From Lineus longissimus (Eukaryota; Nemertea; Pilidiophora; Heteronemertea; Lineidae), in assembly GCF_910592395.1 (NCBI RefSeq), contig NC_088323.1, positions 15,609,501-15,673,500 on the forward strand: DNA of 64,000 bases, in the 5' to 3' direction. This document shows, piece by piece, positions 1 through 7,339 of this stretch. The position numbers were made by a program, and so were the translations under genes. Below the pieces are notes generated by a model. The model did no database searches, was not told the DNA's origin, and was given only the letters and a program-made list of their open reading frames with translations. Position 1 is the first letter of the stretch. The number at the start of each line of letters is the position of its first letter.

Positions 1-105
1 TAAAGGCTAGCAAATGCTTTTACTTTAATTTTGTACAGAAGGCCAAGTGTAAATGTACATGGAGTTTTAGATAAAAGCATTTACTACTCTTTATTCATAA
101 AATCA
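1..105. repeat. Short palindromic dispersed element, copy 1
   Basis: Inverted ends (AAATGCTTTTAC on the left, AAAGCATTTACTA on the right) enclose a centre that contains TGTAAATGTACATG. The same unit recurs at 61715-61829, so this is a dispersed non-autonomous element and not unique DNA. The left end may be cut by the window edge. The reading frame across it is incidental. Confidence 0.6.
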
Positions 106-439
106 CCCAATGTTTACCTAAATCATCAACTTGAGGTTTTCTTCCAGCTGAGCCCAGACCACATCAAGTCAAGTCACGCCATGATCAGTAACCACACCGA
201 GACACCCATGACCTTCCGACTACTGGTGACGCGGCCTTTTATCCTTCTGCAGCCGTGCGGACATGACCGTGATGATGGGCAACAGACGTCTCCAGAAATC
301 ACTCTCTCCCCACATAAGAATTTGCCGGTCAGTACTGTTTAAACTCACAGTCATGGTTGGTCTATGAAAGAACAGGGCATTTAGTCCGTCCAAACTTGAT
401 CAAATCTATAATCAATGCATCAAAGGGGTATCGATAGTA

Positions 440-919
440 TTAACCACTTAATGCCGTAAGACGTATATATACGCGAACTGTATCTGAACCGCACTGCCGT
501 AAGACGTATATATACGCGAACTGTATCTGAACCGCTCTGCCGTAAGACGTATATATACGCAAACTGTATCTGAACCGCTCTGCCGTAAGACGTATATATA
601 TGCAAACTGTATCTGAACCGCTCTGCCGTAAGACGTATATATACGCGAACTGTATCTGAACCGCTCTGCCGTAAGACGTATATATACGTCAGCCATCCAC
701 AGGATTGTTCCATGTAAAATCCTGTACTCAAAACCCTATTCAAACAATCGTGGGGAATCCCCAGCGTAAACTGAAACTGAGGAGGCTTCGTTCTTCACAA
801 AAACACCAACTGGCAGCTTTTGAAGGCCGTTGCCAAGACGAATAATGATGTTTTCCTAAAATTAATTCCGGCAGAGCGGTATTAGGTAAGAAAATTTTAT
901 TCCGGCACTAAGTGGTTAA
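440..919. mobile_element. TTAA-flanked MITE, piggyBac-like
   Basis: TTAA at 440-443 is followed by CCACTTAATGCCG, and the right end is CGGCACTAAGTGG followed by TTAA at 916-919. These inverted ends next to a TTAA target are what piggyBac-type transposons leave. There is no transposase inside; the left half is a 43-bp tandem array. The superfamily assignment rests on the TTAA and the end symmetry only. Confidence 0.55.
454..697. repeat. 43-bp tandem array, about 5.7 units
   Basis: The unit begins CCGTAAGACGTATATATACG and repeats every 43 bp with few differences. Each unit carries the perfect palindrome CGTATATATACG. It lies wholly inside the TTAA-flanked element. Confidence 0.85.
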
Positions 920-1763
920 TCACCATTCGGGGATCAGGAAAATAGAAATCCTGTCATACACAGCGCTGTGCAGTTACAATGCACTCGAACACATTAAGTG
1001 CTAGCATTTCACGCCCTCAAAAAACGGTTTCAGACACGCCCTGTGTAAGGTTTTTTGCTGTAGCTTCTCAAAGACCTGTGATTTCTGAATCAACAGAGAA
1101 AAGATTACTATCTCCTTTAGGTAAATTTAATTTTTTGGTTAAATGGGACCAGAAACACCCTTTCAAGCACTACCTCCCCCCCCAAAAAAAAACGCTGACA
1201 AAATTCCATGGTCAGAATTGCTTTGCTATAGATTGGAATGGAGTAGCAGCTTCAGTTCCTACCTTCCCTATAACACATGGAGGCGCCCTATGACGCCCGC
1301 CGCCGATCCCCCTGGAGGCGCCCTATGACGCCCGCACACCCATATTCAAATTTCGCGCGCTTAGCTACCGATCTCCTTCAGAACGCCGCCTATTATTAAT
1401 CTATGAAACTAAAGCTTTCAAATGCCCGGATGAACAATGGTGGTTGCTGTAGAAATTTTTTTGAGATATTTGACGAGTTTTTGTTCAAGCCAGTAAATTC
1501 AGGTTGGACATTTGAATTACTGAAATGGATCGTTTGTTTGATTCCGATTTGGATGTACCCTATCTAATAGGGAATTTCATCTTCTTTTAAATAAACGGGA
1601 ATTATAATACATTATTTGGAAGTTCACCTATGTCATTTTGTGAAAAACTGGACCCATCGCAAAAAATGCGATTTCCAGGTAAAATCACGTCGGGGCCTAG
1701 GGGAATAAGCACTTGCGCTGGCAGTGGCTCTAGGTGTTATAGGGTTAATGTCTCTTGTTCCAG
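920..1763. other. No gene seen; probable DLEC1 intron
   Basis: No splice-bounded coding exon is visible. A short direct duplication around 1271-1333 (core CCTATGACGCCCG) and a homopolymer stretch near 1183 are the only structures noticed. The stretch ends at the acceptor of the first DLEC1-like exon. Confidence 0.4.
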
Positions 1764-1925
1764 GTTTCCGTAGGTTTCGTCGTGACCAAGGACCTCCTCG
1801 CCCATGTGAACGATCTCCAGCCAGAGGAGGAGCAAAACGGCGTCACACTGACTGTCAACAACAATGAAAGGAAGCTCCACTTTAGACAAGACCTGGTTGT
1901 CAAGTTTAACAACCACACGCAGCAG
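1764..1925 (+). CDS. DLEC1: DLEC1-like exon a (54 codons, phase 0)
   Basis: The acceptor is TCTTGTTCCAG before 1764 and the donor CAG|GTACAT lies at 1926. It encodes VSVGFVVTKDLL... to FNNHTQQ, an ASH-type beta-rich segment, and joins the next exon without a split codon. Confidence 0.65.
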
Positions 1926-4863
1926 GTACATGATGCCCAGAATCCAGTAGAACATCTATTAGTATTAAGGGCACTCTTGGGACGCCTGATTCCGGGGTTA
2001 TGTCAGATTCAGCACTAAATATATCCTCGTACAAGCGTGAATCATTTCGACGTACTGTGAGATGTGAGAGACCCCTATTAGCGACTTTGTGTAACTTTAT
2101 CTTGCCTGTCTATATCGTCCCTTTAAAGGGAGACCATAGGCATTGACAAGCTATCCTGTAGTAGCCCGCCTACTTCAAGTTATCTTTTGAAACTCCAGAT
2201 GTCCGCTCTTACGGCAAATCCAGTTCAAATACTGTTCAAATCTCGCCAAAACCAGTACAGGACCTACTACAAATTGACTACCCTGTATCTATGTACAGTG
2301 CCAAGATTCGTGAATGACCGAGATTGTATTGTGCAGTAATTAGTGTGGTGTGTACAGCAGACATGTATTGTTGGGCTCAAGCATGAATAATAGGGGAGGT
2401 CCTTTAAATAAACACTGGTGCAATGTAAATAAATAATAGGGGAGGTCCTTTAAATAAACAGTGTTGCAAAGTACATGTATGATAGGGGAGGGTTCCTTTC
2501 AATCAGCAGAGCTCCCTAACATAAAAACTGGTAAAAATTTATGGTGTTTGTTCCCCATTTTTGTTTCCCATAGCTTTTTGCCAATCAAAACGAAATTTTG
2601 GTGTGGGGTAGTGTTAAAATAGAGCACAGTTCTGATCCACGTCGCTAAGCCATCGCCATGAAGGGGAGCCTCATAGCCTAGTGGTTAACACTGCTGGCTG
2701 CCACGCAATAGGGCCCGGGTTCGATCCTGGGGAGAACCCAGAGCCTAGTGGTTAACACTGCTGGCTACCACGCAATAGGGCCCGGGTTCAATCCCGGGGA
2801 GAACCCAGAGCCTAGTGGTTAACACTGCCGGCTACCACGCAACAGGGCCCGGGTTCTATCCCGGGGAGAACCCAGAGCCTAGTGGTTAACACTGCTGGCT
2901 ACCACGCAATAGGGGCTGCTCGATCCCAGGGAGAACCCAGAGCCTAGTGGTTAACACTGCTGGCTACCACGCAATAGGGCCCGGGTTCAATCCCGGGGAG
3001 AACCCAGAGCCTAGTGGTTTACACTGCTGGTTACCACGCAATAGGGCCCGGGTTCAATCCCGGGGAGAACCCAGAGCCTAGTGGTTAACACTGCTGGCTA
3101 CCACGCAATAGGGGCTGCTCGATCCCAGGGAGAATTCAGGATTGTTGGGCTCAAGCATGATTCAGTGACGTTTTCGATGATTTTGTCTTCAGACTCTGCC
3201 ATTGCACGCCACCCTGACTATTCCGTCAATTCAACTCTCCAAGACGGAGTTGGACTTTGGCACGTGTCTCGTGGGGCAGGAGCGATGTCAGGAATTCATT
3301 GTGTCGAACACGACCGCTTCAGCCAGCTACTGGATGGCAATGATCGGTGAGTTAACCCTTTAAAGACTGGTGGCGTCATCTTATTCCATGTCACTTTCAT
3401 CTGGTTGCGTAAACGTTTATACAGTGGAACCTCCCTTAGCCGTCACCGCTCTATTTAGGACAACCTCTCTATTAAGGACACTACAGGGTGGCCCAGAATT
3501 ATTTTCCCCACGTCACATAATTTGGAAACAGAGTATTGTACATTTCGCATGAAAGCTGTTCAATAACCTGTTTCCAAATCATGGGACACGGAAAATAATT
3601 CTGGGCCACCCTGTAGTTCTGGACCCAAATTGGTTGTTTCCATTCAATTTAACCTCTCTTATCATGACACCTCTCTATTAAGGACATCACTTGTTAGTTC
3701 TAAGGGTGGCCTTTATAATAGAGAGGTTCTACTGTAAAAAATTTTTAATTTGACACCTTACAGTGTCGTCAACATTATGTTGTTTATTTTCAGAGAACCA
3801 ATCAGATACGTGCACAAATAACACGTTCCTCATGAATCCGTTCACTGGTAAGCTGGATGCGTATCTGACCTACATATCAGACAGCAAGACTCTGATTAAA
3901 GTCTACTTCACAGCTAAGTATGTATACAATAGGGGAGGGTTCCTTTAAATAAACACTGGTGCAATGTATGTGTATAATAGGGGAGATCCTTTAACAAACA
4001 CTGTGCAGTACATGAATAATAGGGCAGGTCCTTTAAATAAACTGTGGTGCAATGTACATGTATGATAGGGGAGGTCCTTTAAATAAACAGTGGTGCAATG
4101 TACATAAATATGGCAGGTCCTTTAAATAAACAGTGGTGCAATGTACATGTATGATAGGGGAGGTCCTTTAAATAAACAGTGGTGCAATGTACATAAATAT
4201 GGCAGGTCCTTTAAATAAACAGTGGTGCAATGTACATGTATAATAGGGGAGGTCCTTTAAATAAACAGTGGTGCAATGTACATGAATAATAGGGGAGGTC
4301 CTTTAAATAAACAGTGTTACAAAGTAAATGTATGATAGGGAGGGTTCCTTTCAATCAGCAGGGTAGGGGCTGATTCGATCCCAGGGAGAATTCAGGATTG
4401 TATTTCTGGATGAACCGGCGTGGCTTTCAAGGAAACTAAAATTCCTGGCTCTTCACAACACAACGTATGAAATACTAGAGGGTCTGTCGGATGAGACTAA
4501 AAGCTGTGGTCCCTTGTACCTGAGTGTCTATGCCAGGGCAAGTAAAAGATCCCACATAGGTGGACAGTAGCCTAGTGGACTCCATACCTCTGGTAAAAAT
4601 CCAATAGGGTTATGACGCCGGTAATGATATGATATGATAACATTCTGACCTTATCTGTCTATAGCCTATAGGAAAGGTCTTTCTATGGAATTTTCTGCAA
4701 GATTTTCTTCAAATCATTTCTTGAAAATCATTTTTCCAGGCACAGCGAGAGTTACGAGGCAACGTTCGTCTTCCAAGGACTTCTGGGAGAGGAGGTGCAG
4801 TATCTGACTGTCCGAGGAGAGGGATCGTACGATGGAAAACACGAAGCTATTGTCAACATTTAG
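1764..4863 (+). CDS. DLEC1: DLEC1-like (CFAP81) axonemal protein, C-terminal 187 residues
   Basis: Four exons join in frame: 1764-1925, 3193-3346, 3794-3917 and 4740-4863, with AG acceptors, GT donors and a TAG stop at 4861-4863. The joined frame reads ...FNNHTQQ then TLPLHATLTIPS, followed by LDFGTCLVGQ and an NPFTGKLDAYLTY stretch, and ends in VRGEGSYDGKHEAIVNI. The LDFG...VG pattern is typical of MSP/ASH immunoglobulin-like domains in cilia proteins, and the order of motifs best matches the C-terminus of DLEC1 (CFAP81), a protein of motile-cilium axonemes. Upstream exons lie left of 1764, probably outside the window. Introns 1 to 3 are filled with SINE, MITE and array sequence. HYDIN or other ASH-repeat proteins are the alternatives. 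The family call is from recalled motifs; the exon chain itself is read directly. Confidence 0.65.
2012..2140 (+). repeat. Dispersed TTAAAGGG-type element, partial
   Basis: It matches segments at 37825-38043 and 42076-42200, and inverted copies at 59462-59870. All share GAGAGACCCCTATTGGCGAC and end in CCCTTTAAAGGG. It is a non-autonomous element with no coding capacity. Confidence 0.6.
2384..2500 (+). repeat. About 45-bp tandem array, short block
   Basis: Two to three units of a sequence with the core AGGGGAGGTCCTTTAAATAA. The same unit forms a longer block at 3932-4343, so the array has been split by the tRNA-like array and two exons. Confidence 0.75.
2668..3140 (+). repeat. tRNA-like SINE head amplified as 67-bp tandem array
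   Basis: About seven units spaced exactly 67 bp (starts at 2741, 2808, 2875 and so on). Each unit has an A-box-like CTAGTGGTTAACACTG and a B-box GGTTCAATCCCG inside a perfect T-arm stem. There is no acceptor-stem pairing, so these are not functional tRNA genes. They look like the 5' head of a tRNA-derived SINE, also present at 4362-4640 and 63713-63960. The parent tRNA resembles Glu or Asp, which is an impression only. Confidence 0.75.
3193..3346 (+). CDS. DLEC1: DLEC1-like exon b
   Basis: The acceptor TTTGTCTTCAG precedes 3193 and the donor G|GTGAGT follows 3346. In the frame set by exon a it reads TLPLHATLTIPSIQLS and then LDFGTCLVGQERCQEF, the core of an ASH domain. One base is left over for the next exon. 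Confidence 0.65.
3420..3736 (+). mobile_element. CAGTRGAACCTC-family MITE, copy 1 (host of a nested element)
   Basis: It begins TACAGTGGAACCTCCC and ends GAGAGGTTCTACTGTA, inverted ends abutting TA. The internal pieces CTATTAAGGACA and GACCCAAATTGG match the family consensus. A second 130-bp element interrupts it at 3484-3613. TIRs of this form with a TA target resemble Tc1/mariner and pogo-like elements. Confidence 0.8.
3484..3613. mobile_element. 130-bp palindromic MITE nested in another MITE
   Basis: The ends CAGGGTGGCCCAGAATTATT and its inverse are near-perfect inverted repeats. TA occurs at 3482-3483 and again at 3614-3615. Removing the element and one TA restores GGACACTAGTTCTGG, which matches intact family copies elsewhere in the window. 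Confidence 0.85.
3794..3917 (+). CDS. DLEC1: DLEC1-like exon c
   Basis: The acceptor TTATTTTCAG precedes 3794 and the donor AA|GTATGT follows 3917. It reads ENQSDTCTNNTFLMNPF and then TGKLDAYLTYISDSKTL, and its phases fit both neighbours. Confidence 0.65.
3932..4343 (+). repeat. About 45-bp tandem array, long block
   Basis: About nine units, 43-46 bp each, with core GGTCCTTTAAATAAACAGTG and spacer CAATGTACATGTATGATA or CATAAATATGG. It begins immediately after DLEC1-like exon c, so it lies at the start of the intron. Confidence 0.85.
4362..4640 (+). mobile_element. tRNA-derived SINE, copy 1
   Basis: A remnant of the tRNA-like head (GATTCGATCCCAGGGAGAA) is followed by a body with GACTAAAAGCTGTGGTCCC and GGGCAAGTAAAAGATCCCAC and an ATGATATGATATGATA tail. 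The same body recurs at 63760-63950. The GTAAAAGATCCC-type tail is common in SINEs of marine invertebrates. Confidence 0.65.
4740..4863 (+). CDS. DLEC1: DLEC1-like terminal exon with stop
   Basis: The acceptor ATTTTTCCAG precedes 4740. It reads HSESYEATFVFQGLLGEE, then VQYLTVRGEGSYDGKHEA, and ends at TAG 4861-4863. A large perfect-looking hairpin begins 13 bp downstream. Confidence 0.65.
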
Positions 4864-4875
4864 ACGTCTGCTGTT

Positions 4876-5050
4876 GAATACGACACTAACAGTTGGCCCG
4901 GAAGTTGCAACGGTACACTTTAGACAATGGGAGACTTCTAAAATGTGGAATCTGCCGATGCAATCATTCCCGATTCCACATTTGAGCAGACTCCCATTAT
5001 CTAAAGTGTACCGTTGCAACTTCCGGGCCAACTCTGTAAGTGTCGTATTC
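4876..5050. mobile_element. Large hairpin element just after the DLEC1 stop
   Basis: The left arm GAATACGACACT...GTTGGCCCGGAAGTTGCAAC is mirrored by GTTGCAACTTCCGGGCCAAC...AGTGTCGTATTC. Pairing continues inwards through AATGTGGAATC and GATTCCACATT to a loop of about 19 bases. Arms are about 75 bp. It would lie in the DLEC1 3' UTR and fold into a long stem in RNA. Confidence 0.8.
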
Positions 5051-5115
5051 TGTCAGCTGTTGGGACAAAGCATGTTTTTTGTCATACTTCAGGACGTCCA
5101 AACAGAATTCAGCAT

Positions 5116-5371
5116 TACAGTTGACCCTCTCTATTAAGGACACCCTCGGGACTGACAAGTGATGTCCTTAATAGAGAGGTGTCCTGATTAGAGAGGTCAA
5201 ACTGAATGAAAAGACCCAATTTGGGACCAAAACTAGTGTCCTTAATAGAGAGGTGTCCTGATTAGAGAGGTCAAATTGAATAGAAACTACCAAATTGGGA
5301 CCAAAACTAGTGTCCTTAATAGAGAGGTTGTCCTTAATACAGAGGTGTCCGCTAAGGGAGTTTCCACTGTA
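5116..5371 (-). mobile_element. CAGTRGAACCTC-family MITE, copy 2
   Basis: It begins TACAGTTGACCCTCTC and ends GGGAGTTTCCACTGTA. It has two internal copies of the GACCAAAACTAGTGTCC segment, so it is longer than the simplest copies. Orientation is opposite to copy 1. Confidence 0.75.
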
Positions 5372-5692
5372 TTTGTGTCAGCTCAACTTCACCTGTCCAG
5401 TGAATGTGATATAATACGTCAACAAGATGAATTATCAAAAACTGCTGTGTAAGAAGATATGTGCGGATTTGAAACTGTTGAATTAGCATATATGCAGATT
5501 TAAAAATGTTGTCTTAGGTGTGCAGATTTCTTCAGGCAGCATCTTATTACAGAATTAAGTTTCCCCAATTGTTTTTCTGTTCAAGTTTTTTTCCTCTCAC
5601 CGTCGGTCTGTCTGAGAGAACTGTTTCTTCCAAGTGATCTGCTGAATACTGTAAATATTGTAAAATATTCTATTAAAAGGCAGTGTATATAT
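5372..5692. other. No gene seen; AT-rich downstream of DLEC1
   Basis: No open coding segment and no repeat were recognised. It probably holds DLEC1 3' flanking sequence. Confidence 0.3.
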
Positions 5693-5880
5693 GTGACCCG
5701 TTCTAGCAAAACCAGTCGCATGTCGCACATAAGATGAGCCTAGATGACACCTGGAGATAATAGAAGAAATTGATGTCGTCAGATTTCACAAAAGGCAGAC
5801 AGTAGTGAAATGAACAAACGGTCAGTCTCAACCTGCCAAGCTCAGAGCGACATGCGACTGGTTTTGCTGGAACGGGTCAC
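5693..5880. mobile_element. MITE with 36-bp inverted ends
   Basis: The left end GTGACCCGTTCTAGCAAAAC and right end GTTTTGCTGGAACGGGTCAC are inverted repeats, extended by CAGTCGCATGTCGC on both sides. Flanks are ATAT on both sides, fitting a TA-type target. No coding capacity. Confidence 0.8.
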
Positions 5881-6063
5881 ATATACAAAGTGTGTGATGT
5901 ATTTGATAAGAAACCATCCATATATAGAGTTTGTGAACAATTGTAAGGATTTCTAAAAATTCTGCAAATTTTATACATAGAAATAAATTATTTGTTTATT
6001 CAAATCAAATGTTTTTGAGTCAATGCTTCACAGGTCAGGTCAGGTCAGCATTGACATGTTACA

Positions 6064-6562
6064 GTAGTGGTTTGGAGTTACTGTCTAATCAACCAAGAGC
6101 TATCCTGACCATATCCATGACAGTCACAGCCAACTGGTTTTTGGATACTGTCTAATCAACCAAGAGCCATCCTGACCATATCCAGGACAGTCACAGCCAA
6201 CTAGTTTTTGGATACTGTCAAATCGGCCAAGAGCCATCATATCCATGACAGTCACAGCCAACTGGTTTTTGGATACTGTCTAATCAGCCAAGAGCCACCC
6301 TGACCATATCCATGACAGTCACAGCCAACTGGTTTTTGGATACTGTCAAATCGGCCAAGAGCCATCCTGACCATATCCATGACAGTCACAGCCAACTGGT
6401 TTTTGGACACTGTAAAATCGGCCCAGAGCCATCCTTACCATATCATGACAGTCACAGCCAACTGGTTTTTGGATACTGTCAAATCGGCCAAGAGACATTC
6501 TGACCATATCCAGGAGAGACGGCCAACCGGGTTTTGGATACTGTCAAATCGGCCAGGAGCCA
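6064..6562 (+). repeat. 61-67-bp tandem array, about 8 units
   Basis: The unit contains GACAGTCACAGCCAACTGG followed by TTTTTGGATACTGTCAAATC and AGAGCCATCCTGACCATATC. It lies in the gap between the convergent DLEC1-like and DNAJC19 genes. Short reading frames through it are incidental. Confidence 0.9.
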
Positions 6563-7271
6563 TTCTCATTTCATCATAAAGAACACTCCCCAAGCAGAGA
6601 AGTCAAACACATCCAGGGCAGGTCTGTTGTGAAGTTTTGTCTCAACTGACTGCCCAACTGATCCTAAATTTGGCGGGGAGGGGATAGGTCTCGTCAAAAG
6701 CCGTGACAGGTCTTGCCAATCATAAAGTTTTGGCTCCAGAATAGGAAAACACTCCTAATGATAATGTCAACCTTGCTACAAATATCATATTACGCTCATA
6801 TCCGAACTCTGGTGACGAGATTCAAGCCACTGCTACCTCCAGATGCTCCACGAACCAGAAAGAATCCCTTCTTACCAGGACAGTTTCTTGTGAAATGATC
6901 TGAAGACTGAACACAATTTCAAATCTTTCTAAAAACAATTAACTTGAGTCAGTTTTTTCCTTTAAATTTATTTATTAAATACATTATTTACAAGTACAGA
7001 GAGAAACTGGACTCTCAGATTTGAGAAAACACAGAAATTGTTCTTTGTGAGTTGAATGGACCATACAAAATTACTAACTTCAAAAAGAATGACCATCACA
7101 TACCCTGGATTACCTATCATCGAGAGCAGGCTGCGATTCATACCCAAGTATAAAGTTAACACACCTGCTCAATGAAGGGTGTGAAAATTCAAATCCTGGT
7201 CATATTCCAGTTGTGAGTGTCCATAAATGCGTCTCATTTACTCGAAAAAAGATTTTCAACGGGAGTCATTT

Positions 7272-7339
7272 TCACGGTTTTTGACTGTCCATATAATCTT
7301 TTGCTTCGTTAATCTTAGCTGCAAGATAGGGGGAGCCTC
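7272..7339 (-). CDS. DNAJC19: DNAJC19 exon 5 (terminal)
   Basis: The acceptor reads TTATTTGCAG on the minus strand. It encodes the conserved [15 protein letters not shown] helix that follows HPD, then a short tail and TGA (TCA at 7272-7274 on plus). Confidence 0.9.

Noticed and set aside
2741-3000. Functional tRNA gene cluster
   Set aside because: A and B boxes and T-arm are present but the acceptor stem does not pair and anticodon loops are not sensible. A SINE head explains it better.
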